The translations under genes and the position numbers were made by a program. Below are positions 27,719 through 38,066 of a stretch of DNA of 58,640 bases, in pieces (position 1 is the first letter of the stretch; every line of letters begins with the position of its first letter). Origin of the DNA: Pseudomonadota bacterium. Its GTDB lineage: Bacteria > Pseudomonadota > Gammaproteobacteria > Berkiellales > Berkiellaceae. The notes under the pieces were generated by a model, which did no database searches, was not told the origin of the DNA, and saw only the letters and a list, made by a program, of their open reading frames with translations. Location: positions 1 to 58,640 of the forward strand of contig JAFECS010000035.1 in assembly GCA_018241965.1 (NCBI GenBank). The letters are read 5' to 3'.

Positions 27719-28534
27719 TTAAAATGGTTTAACCATTAAATTTCTAAGCAAAATAGTAAATGTCAGCTGGTTGCGCAGATAATTATCCGCTGCGGCTGGT
27801 GTATACGTTGTGCCTATCATATAAAATGTTGGATTTTCTTTAAAAGGATTAACCGGACTATCTGAACGCAATAACATGCTAATACGAACTGCAACGACAT
27901 CAGACCAATTTAAGAAGGGATAGCTTGCGCTCACATATCTATCTGGGCTGAAATCGCCATTTAAATCTTCGCCATAAAGAATTTGAAAGTTTTCAACACC
28001 GGACAATAATATTTGGGTATTATTAGGATTTGCTGAATTGGCATTTTGTGCTTGGCATTGTAGTTCATTGTTATTGGTGAGCGAAAAGGTGTTTGTTACC
28101 ATGGTACCAGAATCAGCAGGGGCATTAAGGCAATCAACAATGGTTCCATCTGGCGTACCGGTCCCATTGCCACTTCCTTGATAACGTATCACCAGGGTAT
28201 CGCTGCCATTTGGGCCAGCGCCATGTGTGCCGTTAACATAAGGAAGTGCGGCAGTGAAAATACTAGAAATGTCTTGAAATACACTAGCTTGACCTGGTGG
28301 TGAACGATAACCTGCCAAACGTATAACACGGACGATATAATTTTCAATAAAACGGCCATTTTCTTGTAATTGAGAATATCCAGACTCTAAATTGTAAGAA
28401 TTTTTAGAGTTTAAATAAATTTGTAAAACGCCTGCAAGTAAAATTAAACTGATAGTAATAGCGATAAAAAATTCTAATAAAGAAAACCCTTGAATGCTAA
28501 AGGGCGTGTAAGGTTGTCTTTTTAATTTACGCAT
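27719..28534 (-). CDS. pilW: Type IV pilus minor pilin PilW
   Basis: About 271 residues. The prepilin segment is IQGFSLLEFFIAITISLILLA, with cleavage after Gly and Glu at mature position 5. The body contains YGEDLNGDFSPDRYV and RISMLLRS, typical of PilW. The ATG at 28534 has AAGAG 6 nt upstream; an ATG two codons earlier is possible. It lies 9 bp after pilV. Confidence 0.88.
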   Translation of the reverse strand: MRKLKRQPYTPFSIQGFSLLEFFIAITISLILLAGVLQIYLNSKNSYNLESGYSQLQENGRFIENYIVRVIRLAGYRSPPGQASVFQDISSIFTAALPYVNGTHGAGPNGSDTLVIRYQGSGNGTGTPDGTIVDCLNAPADSGTMVTNTFSLTNNNELQCQAQNANSANPNNTQILLSGVENFQILYGEDLNGDFSPDRYVSASYPFLNWSDVVAVRISMLLRSDSPVNPFKENPTFYMIGTTYTPAAADNYLRNQLTFTILLRNLMVKPF

Positions 28535-28543
28535 AACCATCTC

Positions 28544-29164
28544 TTACAATGAGAAATTCGTAACATAGCGATGTGTGACTCCAGGAGAATTTGCATCTTT
28601 TCTTTCTGTCCACCAAATTTTAATAGCAAAAATCGGCTTGCCAGATACAGCAACGATATTATCGCATGCAGGAGCCCCTGGCGTGCCATCGTTGGGAGTA
28701 CTGTCAATACAGACAACACCTGAGGCAGAAGGTAACAGGGCCGAAATTTTCGGGTGCCAACCATTGGCTGAACTTCCTTGAATATTGGCGTACCATTCAT
28801 AAAAATCTTCACCTGCCATTTGGGTTGGTGTACATTGCGCATTAACGGCATTTCCTGAGCCATCCAAGCCTAAACAGTTTGGGTTAGCAGTGCTTGACCC
28901 GGTAGGATTATTATAAGGACTATTTACCCCCAGCGTGGTAGCGGCAACGTTTGAGCGCATTCTATCTACCATGTCGTTGGCTTGAACAGCAGCGATTGTG
29001 CGTAATAAGGAATCACCCGTGAGGCGCAAAGAAAGAATTTGTAAACCTGCTAAGCCCAATAGACCAATTGAAAAAATCACAAGAGATACCAAAACTTCTA
29101 ACATGGTAAATCCTTTTGATGCTTTCAATTTATGCACTGAATTTATACCCACAGTACAATCCAT
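28544..29164 (-). CDS. pilV: Type IV pilus minor pilin PilV
   Basis: A 206-residue protein. The prepilin segment SKGFTMLEVLVSLVIFSIGL is followed by LLGLAGLQ, the PilV signature. The listed ATG at 29164 gives a leader of 17 residues; a GTG at 29137 would give the more usual short leader, so the start is uncertain. Confidence 0.88.
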   Translation of the reverse strand: MDCTVGINSVHKLKASKGFTMLEVLVSLVIFSIGLLGLAGLQILSLRLTGDSLLRTIAAVQANDMVDRMRSNVAATTLGVNSPYNNPTGSSTANPNCLGLDGSGNAVNAQCTPTQMAGEDFYEWYANIQGSSANGWHPKISALLPSASGVVCIDSTPNDGTPGAPACDNIVAVSGKPIFAIKIWWTERKDANSPGVTHRYVTNFSL

Positions 29165-29248
29165 ACATTAGCAGTCCAACATACTATTAGTGTACTGTCT
29201 AGAATTCATCTTGCCCACAAAAATTGATGAAAGGATGAAAAGAGCAGG

Positions 29249-29779
29249 TTAAGGGCAGTTTGTTGATGCGGAACTTGGACGTCCTGTTGCTGAAATTGAG
29301 ATAATTCGTCCAGCATCACCTGTGCAGCCCGTAGATTTAATTGTAAAATTAACATTCGCCGTAGCGGTGGCAGGAAATCCGCTACTGTTATATGTTGTAA
29401 TCCCAACGTTGGGAGCCACAGCAATAGTAGCATTTTGATCAGTAATCTTTTGGATTTTGAGTAAAGGCGCTGTTGCCGTGTTGGTTAAAGTTGAACCCCC
29501 TGTGGGGTTAACAAAGATTAGCCATCCTAAATTCCAACTGCTGCCACAAGCACCATAATTGGCATCTTGGGTGGCGCAAACTGAAACGCTAACGCCTCTT
29601 TTAATTGCTTCAGATCGAGCATAATTTAAAGAAGTAATTAAATCATTGCTCATATTTGAGATGGTGTTTCTTTTAATGGTTGAAGTGAAATCAGGAATAG
29701 CCAATAGCATCACAATGGCTAAAATAGAAATTGTAACCATTAATTCAATGAGCGTAAAACCATGTTTTGACCTTTTCAT
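29249..29779 (-). CDS. fimU: Type IV pilus minor pilin FimU (GspH/FimT domain)
   Basis: About 176 residues with a short leader MKRSKHG, then FTLIELMVTISILAIVMLL. The GspH/FimT signature SLNYARSEAIKRG follows. The frame opens further upstream (a TTG at 29821, an ATG at 29797), but the short leader fits prepilins better. It sits between fimT and pilV. Confidence 0.85.
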   Translation of the reverse strand: MKRSKHGFTLIELMVTISILAIVMLLAIPDFTSTIKRNTISNMSNDLITSLNYARSEAIKRGVSVSVCATQDANYGACGSSWNLGWLIFVNPTGGSTLTNTATAPLLKIQKITDQNATIAVAPNVGITTYNSSGFPATATANVNFTIKSTGCTGDAGRIISISATGRPSSASTNCP

Positions 29780-29821
29780 ACTATTTACATAGCGCATATT
29801 GACATCTTGAGCAAGCAACAA

Positions 29822-30277
29822 CTAGGAAAGCGATTCATTACGAACGCGACCGCTGTCATAAATGACAATCCTTTGACTGAACCTCTGGCTGCTTATATTA
29901 AGTGTGGTACGGGTAAGGCACTGTCCATAAGCGTTAAAAGTAATGATATTTGGATTTGTACTATGAATTTTTAGATTCTTGTGTAGGGTGACTTGGCGTA
30001 ATATAGTATTTTCGTCAAACACCTGATAACCTTTTGACCAATCATTGCCACATTTTTTTTCACTATCTTTTGGACATAAGTTAACTTGCCGATTACGTTT
30101 AATCGCTTCACTACGGGCAAAGGCCAAGTTAGCAATTAATTCTGAAGTAGCATTTTGCGTATATTGTTTTTGCAAAATAGGCCCAAAGCCATGATGTGAC
30201 ATCACCACCAGAAAACTAATGAGTGCAAGAGCCGTTAAAAGTTCAATCAGCGTAAAGCCTTGTCTAGGAATTGTCAT
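29822..30277 (-). CDS. fimT: Type IV pilus biogenesis protein FimT
   Basis: A 151-residue GspH/FimT-type prepilin: leader MTIPRQG, then FTLIELLTALALISFLVVMS, and LAFARSEAIKRNRQVNLC. In Legionella and others FimT can bind DNA during natural transformation; whether this one does is not visible. The start overlaps the pilR stop by 14 bp. Confidence 0.88.
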   Translation of the reverse strand: MTIPRQGFTLIELLTALALISFLVVMSHHGFGPILQKQYTQNATSELIANLAFARSEAIKRNRQVNLCPKDSEKKCGNDWSKGYQVFDENTILRQVTLHKNLKIHSTNPNIITFNAYGQCLTRTTLNISSQRFSQRIVIYDSGRVRNESLS

Positions 30278-31598
30278 TATCTAAGCCGATTTTTTTAAGC
30301 CGATAACGCAGGGTTCTAAAGCTGACCCCTAACAATTTTGCCGCTTTGGTTTTATTACCCTGTGTCTTGGTTAAGGCATCTAAAATGGTTTGTTTTTCAA
30401 CATTTAATAAGTAATCATCCAACGGTAATTTTTCTTTGGCAGGCTCAGAAAAGTGAGGTTCTATGGGGTTAGGGAGTTGGAGATCTTGCGCTGATATGGT
30501 ATTGCCGGTGCTTAAGGTAAAAGCTCTTTCTAAGATGTTTTCAAGTTCACGAATATTGCCTGGGAAGGGGTAAAGCATTAACGCTGTTAACGCTTCTTCT
30601 TGGAGTGTAGGAATGGGTTTATTATTGGCCTTGGCAATTTTAGCGATGATAAATTGCGTGAGCAAAGGAATATCGGTTAGCCGCTCTTTTAATGTCGGTA
30701 CCTGTAATTCAATGACGTTTAAACGGTAAAATAAGTCTTGTCTGAATAAATTTTGTTGCACCAAACCATGTAGATCTTTATGCGTGGCACACAAAATACG
30801 GACATCGACAGGTATTTCTTTGGTGCTGCCAATGGGTCGGATGGCTTTTTCTTGTATAGCGCGCAGCAGTTTAACCTGCATAGACAAAGGTAAATCTGCA
30901 ACTTCGTCGAGAAAAAGAGTGCCTTTGTTTGCCGCTTGAAAAAAACCAAGTTTATCTTGGGTGGCTCCTGTAAAGCTACCCTTTAAATGACCAAAAAACT
31001 CACTTTCCATTAATTCTTGTGAAATGGCGCCACAATTTACTGGGATAAAAGGTTGGTCATAACGTGGTCCACTTTGATGTATAATTTTAGCGACTAATTC
31101 TTTACCTGTGCCAGAGGCGCCGCTGATATAAATGGGCGCTTGACTGCGAGCAAGTTTGGCAATTTTCTGTCGCATCTGTTCAACAACAGGCGCTTGGCCA
31201 ACAATATGTTCAATGGGGTGTCCTACAGGATCATTCATTTTTAATGCAATAGAGATAATATTGCGCAAGTTATTTAAGTCGATAGGTTTTGAAATAAAAT
31301 CAAAAGCCCCAAATTTTAATGCACGAATAGCGGTTTCCATATTGCCGTGCGCCGTAATAACAGCAATAGGTAAGTTGGGATAATTTTCTTGAATAAAAGC
31401 CACTAAATCAAGACCATCTCCGTCAGGTAGTCGCATATCGGTTAGGCACAAATCCAATGGTTTGGATTTTATAATTTCTTTAGCTTGATTTAAATTGTGA
31501 GCGCTGACCGTTTGAATAGCCATCTTGTTTAAGGTAATTTCAAGTAGTTTACAGATATCGGGTTCATCATCAATTACCAAGGCTGTTGGTTGTGCCAT
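30264..31598 (-). CDS. pilR: Sigma-54 response regulator PilR
   Basis: A 444-residue NtrC-type activator. The receiver domain has phosphoacceptor D54 (LTDMRLPDG). The AAA+ domain has Walker A GASGTGKE (160-167), GSFTGA (207-212) as the sigma-54 contact loop, and Walker B TLFLDEVADL. The C-terminal Fis-type helix-turn-helix is NKTKAAKLLGVSFRTLRYRL. A strong ribosome binding site AGGAGG precedes the ATG, and the start overlaps pilS by 25 bp. PilR activates the major pilin gene, which is not in this window. Confidence 0.95.
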   Translation of the reverse strand: MAQPTALVIDDEPDICKLLEITLNKMAIQTVSAHNLNQAKEIIKSKPLDLCLTDMRLPDGDGLDLVAFIQENYPNLPIAVITAHGNMETAIRALKFGAFDFISKPIDLNNLRNIISIALKMNDPVGHPIEHIVGQAPVVEQMRQKIAKLARSQAPIYISGASGTGKELVAKIIHQSGPRYDQPFIPVNCGAISQELMESEFFGHLKGSFTGATQDKLGFFQAANKGTLFLDEVADLPLSMQVKLLRAIQEKAIRPIGSTKEIPVDVRILCATHKDLHGLVQQNLFRQDLFYRLNVIELQVPTLKERLTDIPLLTQFIIAKIAKANNKPIPTLQEEALTALMLYPFPGNIRELENILERAFTLSTGNTISAQDLQLPNPIEPHFSEPAKEKLPLDDYLLNVEKQTILDALTKTQGNKTKAAKLLGVSFRTLRYRLKKIGLDNDNS

Positions 31599-33169
31599 GC
31601 GTCCTCCTGATTTGGTATCGTCAGACGAAATTGATACCCATCTATGATTGGCTGATGGGAGAGTCGAGCGCCATTCATTTCGCTGAGTTCTTTTGCAATA
31701 TATAATCCTAACCCTGAACCAGTTTGTTCAGTTGTAAAAAAGGGTTCAAAGATATGTTTAGCCACATTTTCGCTGACCCCTTCGCCTTGATCGATAATAT
31801 CAAGGTATACACCATCATTGGCTTTTGTATTTACGCGTAATGTGATCGTTGCTTTTTGTGTTTTTCTTAAACTGTAACGTAAACCGTTTTCACATAAAAT
31901 AATTAATATTTGAGTTAATTGGCTGGGATCAGCTTGAATAGTGATATCTTCATTCGAGTAGTCTAATGTTACAATCGGATGAGGAATATGAGGAATAACA
32001 AGTTCTTTGATAAATTGTTTTAGCCACGGTATAAGATTAATACGTTGAATTTTGCTGGCTTTTCTACCTGAGAGAGATAACACGTTTTGTATGACGACAT
32101 TCATTCTGTCGCAGGAATCTTTGATCATTCTAACTAAATGAAAATCATCTTCAGTTAAATTTTGCGATTCGGCTAATAATTGAGCGGCGTGACTTGCCGC
32201 ACCTAAAGGGTTTCGCAATTCATGGGCAATGTTAGCAGTTAAGTGGCCTAATGAAGCTAATTTAAGATCTTGGGCTTGCCGGGTTTCTTCTTGGACGTTG
32301 TATATAAAAATAAGTGTACCGATAGAAGACTGGTGTTGACCAAGAAGATGAAAGTTCAGGCGTACTTCTGGACCATTGACATACATTTGTGCTGGAGGAT
32401 AGGTTTTTCCTTGCTGTAAATAATTTTTAACATATTCGGAAAAAAGGGTAGGTAAATCTTTAATGTCAGTCAGTATTTTGTCATGATCTATCCCCAATAA
32501 TTTCTTGGCTGCCAAATTGATAAGTCGTATATGATATTTTTCGTCAAGCACCAGAACACCAGCATGCATAGCTGAGACAATATAGGCATTCAATTGTTGC
32601 GACGTGGCCAGTAATTGCGCTTGGCTTTCAACTATAATTTGGGTTTTTCTGGCACGTTGTGCAAGCAAATTAGTGACAAAAGAGGTGGCAAAAATAACCA
32701 CCCCTAAAAATCCAACCTGTGAATAAACATTAATGGGGTTATTGAGTATCAAAACGGTATAGCTTTGTTCAACCAGCAAACTCAATGTTGCAAGTGCAGC
32801 GCTAAAAAAAGAGAGTTTTCCTGGTACGAGCAAACTATGCGCGGCAACAATAACAATCAGAAGGATCCCGATGCCAGTAATCATCCCTCCACTGGCATGC
32901 ATGATGACAACGATAGAAATAATATCTATAAAGATGGGGCCATTGGCTTGCCAGGCATAGTATTTCTGATTGCGCAAGGAAAGTAGCAAAAAAAATACAC
33001 TTAACAACAAGTAGGTGAGTGTGGATTTTTCATAAAGGGATGTTTCAAAGACGCCCAAAAAGCTAATGTCGATATCAAAAACAAACAGGGCACAAAAACC
33101 CAGGGCTAAAATAACACGATATAGGTTAAATAACCTGAGGGCTTGCCATTGATAGTTTGAGGTTTGCAA
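31574..33169 (-). CDS. pilS: Sensor histidine kinase PilS
   Basis: A 531-residue inner-membrane kinase (P. aeruginosa PilS 530). About six membrane helices occupy residues 15-170, then a PAS-like region, then the phosphoacceptor H316 in IAHELRNPLGA. The ATPase domain has the N box (ENGLRYS), G1 DQGEG and G2 GSGLGL. The start appears to be a TTG at 33169, since no in-frame ATG is near. It works with PilR to sense pilin levels in the membrane. Confidence 0.93.
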   Translation of the reverse strand: MQTSNYQWQALRLFNLYRVILALGFCALFVFDIDISFLGVFETSLYEKSTLTYLLLSVFFLLLSLRNQKYYAWQANGPIFIDIISIVVIMHASGGMITGIGILLIVIVAAHSLLVPGKLSFFSAALATLSLLVEQSYTVLILNNPINVYSQVGFLGVVIFATSFVTNLLAQRARKTQIIVESQAQLLATSQQLNAYIVSAMHAGVLVLDEKYHIRLINLAAKKLLGIDHDKILTDIKDLPTLFSEYVKNYLQQGKTYPPAQMYVNGPEVRLNFHLLGQHQSSIGTLIFIYNVQEETRQAQDLKLASLGHLTANIAHELRNPLGAASHAAQLLAESQNLTEDDFHLVRMIKDSCDRMNVVIQNVLSLSGRKASKIQRINLIPWLKQFIKELVIPHIPHPIVTLDYSNEDITIQADPSQLTQILIILCENGLRYSLRKTQKATITLRVNTKANDGVYLDIIDQGEGVSENVAKHIFEPFFTTEQTGSGLGLYIAKELSEMNGARLSHQPIIDGYQFRLTIPNQEDAWHNQQPW

Positions 33170-33203
33170 GTTAACCCATCCGTGGGCAATGAGACAAAGA
33201 TTA

Positions 33204-33443
33204 CTATAACTTGGCGTGTTCTTGGCTACAATAAAATCTTTGGGCTACTTCTATGGCTTTAACTTGGGGCACAAAGGTTTGGCAATAATCACATTGCACC
33301 AATTTTTCGCTTAAGTTGTTCACCTTGGTTTGCATAGGGGGTTGTAAGTTCATTAGCCAACGGCCTAAAAAATAGCGGAAAATTCTTTTAGCGAGCCAGA
33401 AAAAAGCAAAAATGCACAAGAGAATGGTTAAAAATCGTATCAT
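33204..33443 (-). CDS. PP0621-family small membrane protein with a Cys-rich tail
   Basis: A 79-residue protein: one N-terminal membrane helix (about 3-20) and a C-terminal CDYC...FYCSQEH motif that could bind zinc. Small proteins of this design (PP0621 family) often lie directly upstream of pilS in gammaproteobacteria, as here. Function unknown. Confidence 0.75.
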   Translation of the reverse strand: MIRFLTILLCIFAFFWLAKRIFRYFLGRWLMNLQPPMQTKVNNLSEKLVQCDYCQTFVPQVKAIEVAQRFYCSQEHAKL

Positions 33444-33549
33444 GGTTATCGCTCTTGGTGTACTAAATAACTAATTCAAAAGAACAGACCCTCATGTTAT
33501 AATTGTTACAATTTTTTGTCATCCCAAACTTGCTCACCTAATAGTACCA

Positions 33550-33993
33550 ATGGCTAAAGAAATTGCTTATAAACGTCCTGAATCGGTATTAGTAGTGGTG
33601 TATACGCAAGATTCGAGCGTTCTCTTACTGCAACGGAGCGATTGGCCCGTGTTTTGGCAGTCAGTGACCGGTGGGATGCAAACAAATGAAACTGAGCCAT
33701 TGGTCAGTGCTTGGCGCGAGTTAAAAGAAGAAACGGGCTTATCAACAGAACATGGCCAGATGCAAGATTGTTTTGAATCACAAGAGTTTGATATTTATCC
33801 AAGGTGGTTGCATCGTTATGCACCTGGTGTCACAAAAAATCTAGAACATGTATTTTGTTTTAAGATACCAAAACCACGAGAAATTACCTTGAGTCAAGAA
33901 CATCAAAACTATTGTTGGGTAACTAAAGAAAAAGCATTAGAATTAATCATTTCAACGACGAATTATGAAGCCATCAAAAGGCATGTTCCTTAG
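33550..33993 (+). CDS. nudB: Dihydroneopterin triphosphate pyrophosphohydrolase (Nudix)
   Basis: A 147-residue Nudix hydrolase. The Nudix box reads [20 protein letters not shown] with ETGL after it; the N-terminal [11 protein letters not shown] and LQRSD follow NudB. It removes pyrophosphate from dihydroneopterin triphosphate in folate synthesis. It lies just upstream of yebC-ruvCAB, its usual place. Confidence 0.9.
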   Translation: MAKEIAYKRPESVLVVVYTQDSSVLLLQRSDWPVFWQSVTGGMQTNETEPLVSAWRELKEETGLSTEHGQMQDCFESQEFDIYPRWLHRYAPGVTKNLEHVFCFKIPKPREITLSQEHQNYCWVTKEKALELIISTTNYEAIKRHVP

Positions 33994-34001
33994 GAGGAGA
34001 A

Positions 34002-34742
34002 ATGGCAGGGCATAGTAAATGGGCGAATATTAAACATCGTAAAGGCGCTCAAGATGCAAAGCGTGGTAAAATCTTTACCAAACTCATTAGAGAAATTACC
34101 ACTGCAGCAAAATTAAGTTCAGATATTAACAACCCCAGATTACGCATTGCTGTTGATAAAGCGCTTGCGCAGAATATGACGCGAGATACCATCGACAGAG
34201 CGATAAAGCGTGGTATGGGTGGTAGCGATGATGCTAATTTAGACTCAATTCGGTACGAAGGTTATGGCCCCAACGGCGTGGCGATGATGGTGGATTGTTT
34301 AACCGATAACCGTAATAGGACCGTTTCAGAAGTCAGACATGTTTTTACCAAAATGGGTGGAAACTTGGGTACAGATGGTTCGGTTTCCTATTTGTTTACC
34401 AAAGTCGGTGAAATATATTTTAATAAAAATACCGATGAAGACAAATTGATGGAAGCAGCGATTGAAGCGGGTGCTGAAGATGTGGTTAAGCAAGACGATG
34501 GCAGCTTTGTCGTTAATACCACACCCGAAGCCTTCAGTGATGTGTTGGCTAGCCTTAAAGCCAGTGGTTTTGAACCCGAAGGCCAAGAGGTAACGATGAG
34601 TGCTTCGGTGAATGTTGCGCTGAATTTGGAAGATGCAACCCAATTTATGAAAATGGTCGAGATGTTAGAAGACTTAGATGATGTACAAGAAGTGTATTCT
34701 AACGCAGAAATTTCAGAAGAAATTGGTCGCCAATTAGGATAA
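34002..34742 (+). CDS. yebC: YebC/TACO1-family protein
   Basis: A 246-residue protein (E. coli 246), [20 protein letters not shown] at the N-terminus, with the three-domain YebC pattern. A strong ribosome binding site AGGAGG precedes it. Family members act as transcription regulators or help ribosomes through proline-rich stretches. It lies 3 bp upstream of ruvC. Confidence 0.96.
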   Translation: MAGHSKWANIKHRKGAQDAKRGKIFTKLIREITTAAKLSSDINNPRLRIAVDKALAQNMTRDTIDRAIKRGMGGSDDANLDSIRYEGYGPNGVAMMVDCLTDNRNRTVSEVRHVFTKMGGNLGTDGSVSYLFTKVGEIYFNKNTDEDKLMEAAIEAGAEDVVKQDDGSFVVNTTPEAFSDVLASLKASGFEPEGQEVTMSASVNVALNLEDATQFMKMVEMLEDLDDVQEVYSNAEISEEIGRQLG

Positions 34743-34745
34743 ATA

Positions 34746-35306
34746 GTGACAGTAACAAGAAGGATCTTAGGCATTGATCCCGGATCAAGGGTAACTGGGT
34801 TTGGGATTATTGAGCACACAACGCGTGGCCAGTTATTTTGTTTGACGGGCGGGTGTGTTCGTTTAACGGCCGAAGATATGCCTTCACGTTTGGCGCATTT
34901 ATTTGCGCACCTTCAAGATATCGTCAAACATTTTAAGCCAACAGAATTGGCCATTGAACGCGTTTTTGTCCAAAAAAATGCGCAAAGTGCTTTAAAATTA
35001 GGCCAAGCCCGAGGCGTCGCTATTGCTGCAGTGATGTCCACTCAGATCCCTGTTTTTGAATATGCGCCAAGAGAAATAAAGTTGGCCATTGTAGGCAAAG
35101 GCAGCGCCGAAAAACCACAAATACAGCATATGGTGCAGATATTGTTGAGTTTAACCACAAAACCACAAGCCGATGCAGCAGATGCACTGGCTGTGGCATT
35201 ATGTCATCATCACAGAATGGGATCTCCTGTTGAATTAGCAGGAAAAACAAGACGCGCAAAACGTTCCAGAGAATGGGTAGGGTATGATAGGACAACTACG
35301 CGGTAA
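34746..35306 (+). CDS. ruvC: Holliday junction resolvase RuvC
   Basis: An endonuclease that cuts four-way junctions. Catalytic acidic residues are D11 (GIDPGS), E71 (AIERV), D143 and D146 (QADAADALAVALCHHH). It starts with GTG. At 186 residues it is slightly longer than E. coli (173), with a basic tail KTRRAKRSR. It overlaps ruvA by 23 bp. Confidence 0.95.
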   Translation: MTVTRRILGIDPGSRVTGFGIIEHTTRGQLFCLTGGCVRLTAEDMPSRLAHLFAHLQDIVKHFKPTELAIERVFVQKNAQSALKLGQARGVAIAAVMSTQIPVFEYAPREIKLAIVGKGSAEKPQIQHMVQILLSLTTKPQADAADALAVALCHHHRMGSPVELAGKTRRAKRSREWVGYDRTTTR

Positions 35307-35892
35307 ATTAATTGAGAAACAACCCCCTTTTTTAATGATTGAGGTTGGTGGTGTTGGCTATTTGTTGCAAGCCCCGTTATCTACTTTTTTTAATTTACCC
35401 GATCTTGGCCAAGAAGTGGTTTTAAGAACGCACTTTATTGTGCGAGAAGACGCTCATGTTTTGTATGGTTTTATCACTCAACAGGAATGCCGTTTATTTC
35501 AAGAAATTATTAAAGTTAATGGGGTTGGTCCTAAAGTTGCCTTGGCTATTCTCTCGGGGCTCTCTCCCCAGGAATTTGCCAATTGTGTGATGGCCCAAGA
35601 GGTGACACGTTTACAGAAATTGCCGGGAATAGGCGCTAAAATTGCCCAACGTATCTTAGTTGAAATGCAAGATAAATTATCTAAGTTGGATTTTGGTTTA
35701 ACAGCTGCGCATTCAATGATGGTGTTAAATAAAGCGGTTAGTTCCGATCCCCTGCAAGAAGCCATTGCCGCGTTAGTGTCATTGGGCTATAAACACACAG
35801 AGGCCGCCAAAGCAGTTGCTAAAGTGCAAGATCAAACTCAAAGTTGTGAACATATCATCAAAGAAGCCTTGCAAGGACTTGCTAAAGTATGA
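35284..35892 (+). CDS. ruvA: Holliday junction helicase subunit RuvA
   Basis: A 202-residue protein (E. coli 203) that binds the junction and loads RuvB. The N-terminal OB fold ([12 protein letters not shown]) is followed by helix-hairpin-helix motifs ([15 protein letters not shown] and [12 protein letters not shown]) and a C-terminal RuvB-binding domain ([20 protein letters not shown]). It overlaps ruvB by 4 bp. Confidence 0.96.
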   Translation: MIGQLRGKLIEKQPPFLMIEVGGVGYLLQAPLSTFFNLPDLGQEVVLRTHFIVREDAHVLYGFITQQECRLFQEIIKVNGVGPKVALAILSGLSPQEFANCVMAQEVTRLQKLPGIGAKIAQRILVEMQDKLSKLDFGLTAAHSMMVLNKAVSSDPLQEAIAALVSLGYKHTEAAKAVAKVQDQTQSCEHIIKEALQGLAKV

Positions 35893-36905
35893 GTGAAGTT
35901 ACCGATAGGGTTGTTTCAGGTTTAAGTCACCAGCTCGAAGATTTAGGTGAAGGTGCATTAAGACCGCAAAGGCTCAATGATTACACCGGGCAACGCGCAG
36001 CTTGTGAACAATTAACTATATTTATTGAGGCAGCCAAACATCGTCAAGAATCGATGGATCATTTATTAATATTTGGTCCGCCCGGTTTAGGAAAAACTAC
36101 CTTGGCAAATATTGTCGCTAACGAATTAGGGGTGAGTATCAAACAAACCTCAGGGCCGGTCATAGAGCGCGCTGGGGATTTAGCGGCTATTTTAACCAAT
36201 TTACAACCTAAAGATGTATTATTTATCGATGAGATCCATCGTTTAAGCCCTATCGTTGAAGAAGTGCTTTATCCGGCGATGGAAGATTACCAAATTGATA
36301 TTATGATAGGCGAAGGACCTGCCGCAAGAAGTATCAAATTAGATATTCCCCCCTTTACTTTAATTGGCGCCACCACGCGCGCAGGTATGTTAACATCGCC
36401 CTTGCGGGACAGATTTGGCATTGTACTGCGCTTAGAGTTTTATACTGTCGCTGAACTCAAAAAAATTGTGATGCGTGCGGCAAATGTGCTGCGAATTCCG
36501 ATGACAGAAGAAGGCGCGCTGGAAATTGCTAGCCGCTCACGTGGCACGCCGCGGATTGCGAATCGTTTGTTACGTCGTGTCAGGGATGTGGCGACAGTGC
36601 GCGGCGATGGCATTGTCACTGTAGATTTAGCGAAAGAAGCCTTAGCCTTGTTAGAGGTAGACACGCAAGGGTTTGATGTATTAGATAGAAAGCTCTTACT
36701 ATGCGCTATTGAGAAATTTGGCGGCGGCCCCGTGGGAATAGATAGCTTAGCGGCAGCCTTAGGGGAAGCGCGCGATACCATTGAAGATGTGATTGAGCCT
36801 TTTTTGATTCAACAAGGCTTTATGATAAGAACACCTAGAGGGCGTGTGGTGACAGCGCAGACGTATCAACATTTTGGGATGAAAGTGCCAGGAGAAGGAA
36901 ATTAA
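35889..36905 (+). CDS. ruvB: Holliday junction branch-migration ATPase RuvB
   Basis: A 338-residue AAA+ motor (E. coli 336). Walker [12 protein letters not shown], Walker B FIDEIHR, sensor 1 GATTRAG and the arginine-finger region SPLRDRFG are visible, with a C-terminal winged helix (RTPRGRVVT). The ATGA overlap with ruvA indicates coupled translation. Confidence 0.97.
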   Translation: MSEVTDRVVSGLSHQLEDLGEGALRPQRLNDYTGQRAACEQLTIFIEAAKHRQESMDHLLIFGPPGLGKTTLANIVANELGVSIKQTSGPVIERAGDLAAILTNLQPKDVLFIDEIHRLSPIVEEVLYPAMEDYQIDIMIGEGPAARSIKLDIPPFTLIGATTRAGMLTSPLRDRFGIVLRLEFYTVAELKKIVMRAANVLRIPMTEEGALEIASRSRGTPRIANRLLRRVRDVATVRGDGIVTVDLAKEALALLEVDTQGFDVLDRKLLLCAIEKFGGGPVGIDSLAAALGEARDTIEDVIEPFLIQQGFMIRTPRGRVVTAQTYQHFGMKVPGEGN

Positions 36906-36926
36906 AATTTAATTTGGAATTAATTT

Positions 36927-37331
36927 ATGCCCCATCATTACCCCTTACAAATTTTCTACGAAGACACGGATGCAGCAGGAATAGTTTATCACGCTAACTA
37001 TATTAAATATATGGAGCGGGCCAGAACGACCTTGTTGCAAGAAAAAGGTTTGAGTTTGCCAGCTTTAATTGATACCTTTGGCATACAATTTGTCGTTCGT
37101 GCTGTAAATATAACGTTTGAAAAACCTGCGACGTTACAGCAAAATATCATTGTTTCTACTAACTTAGCCAAATTTGGTAAAGCAAGTATGGTTTTTAAAC
37201 AAGATATCTATTTTGATCCCAGTGATATGAATACTATGATATGTACAGGCGAAGTCGTTATTGTTTGTGTTGATAAGCAATTTAAGCCCTGTGCTATACC
37301 AGCAGAGGTAATTAAGGAGTTACAAGAGTGA
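36927..37331 (+). CDS. ybgC: Acyl-CoA thioesterase YbgC
   Basis: A 134-residue hot-dog-fold thioesterase (E. coli 134). The signature YEDTDAAGIVYHANYIKYME contains the catalytic aspartate. It is the standard first gene of the tol-pal cluster and overlaps tolQ by 4 bp. Confidence 0.94.
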   Translation: MPHHYPLQIFYEDTDAAGIVYHANYIKYMERARTTLLQEKGLSLPALIDTFGIQFVVRAVNITFEKPATLQQNIIVSTNLAKFGKASMVFKQDIYFDPSDMNTMICTGEVVIVCVDKQFKPCAIPAEVIKELQE

Positions 37332-38059
37332 AAACTGACTTATCTTTATTGAGTTTATTCACAGATGCCAGTGCGTTGGTGCAAATTGTGATGTTAATTT
37401 TGATGATATTGTCAGTGCTTTCTTGGACGCTGATTTTTCAGCGTGGCTATGCCTTGCGGCAAGCGCAAAAACTGTTTGATGAATTCCAAGAAAGATTTCA
37501 TTTAAGCGCCGATCTCAATCGGTTGTATGATTATTTGGCGCAAAAACGCCATCAAGGCTATGGCATTGAGCAAGTTTTTCGTCAAGGCTTTAGAGAATTT
37601 GTGCGTTTGTATAAACAAGAAGCCCCCACGGATGCAGTGATGGAAGGCACTGAGCGTGCCATGCGCGTTGCCTTGGCAAAACAAGAAGATGAATTAGAGC
37701 AATCCTTACCTTTTTTGGCCACAGTAGGTTCTATTAGTGTTTACATTGGTTTGTTTGGTACCGTTTGGGGAATTATGACGGCTTTTCGTGGCTTGGGCAG
37801 TGTACAGCAAGCAACGCTTGCGATGGTTGCTCCTGGTATTTCAGAAGCACTTGTTGCGACAGCCTTAGGTTTGTTTGCTGCTATTCCAGCAGTGTTTGCT
37901 TATAACCGATTTTTTAATCATGTCGATAAGCTTATTCGTGCGTATGATAATTTAGCAGAAGAATTTTCAACGGCATTACATCGCAGGCTCCATAGTCAAT
38001 CTTGGCAAGAACCTGAAAACGACACGATGCGTCCTAATTTTGACGTTCCCAATAAGTAG
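37328..38059 (+). CDS. tolQ: Tol-Pal proton channel subunit TolQ
   Basis: A 243-residue inner-membrane protein (E. coli 230) with three helices (about 15-35, 135-157, 170-195). It shows the conserved TVGSISVYIGLFGTVWGIM segment and APGISEALVATALGLFAAIPAV. It forms the proton-driven motor with TolR. It starts with GTG overlapping the ybgC stop. Confidence 0.95.
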   Translation: MKTDLSLLSLFTDASALVQIVMLILMILSVLSWTLIFQRGYALRQAQKLFDEFQERFHLSADLNRLYDYLAQKRHQGYGIEQVFRQGFREFVRLYKQEAPTDAVMEGTERAMRVALAKQEDELEQSLPFLATVGSISVYIGLFGTVWGIMTAFRGLGSVQQATLAMVAPGISEALVATALGLFAAIPAVFAYNRFFNHVDKLIRAYDNLAEEFSTALHRRLHSQSWQEPENDTMRPNFDVPNK

Positions 38060-38066
38060 GCACATT

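Noticed and set aside
21841..30277. Sigma-54 promoter for the minor pilin genes as PilR target
   Set aside because: I looked for GG-N10-GC type -24/-12 sites upstream of the pilin genes and saw none that I could support; the genes overlap or are very close and are probably read from upstream.
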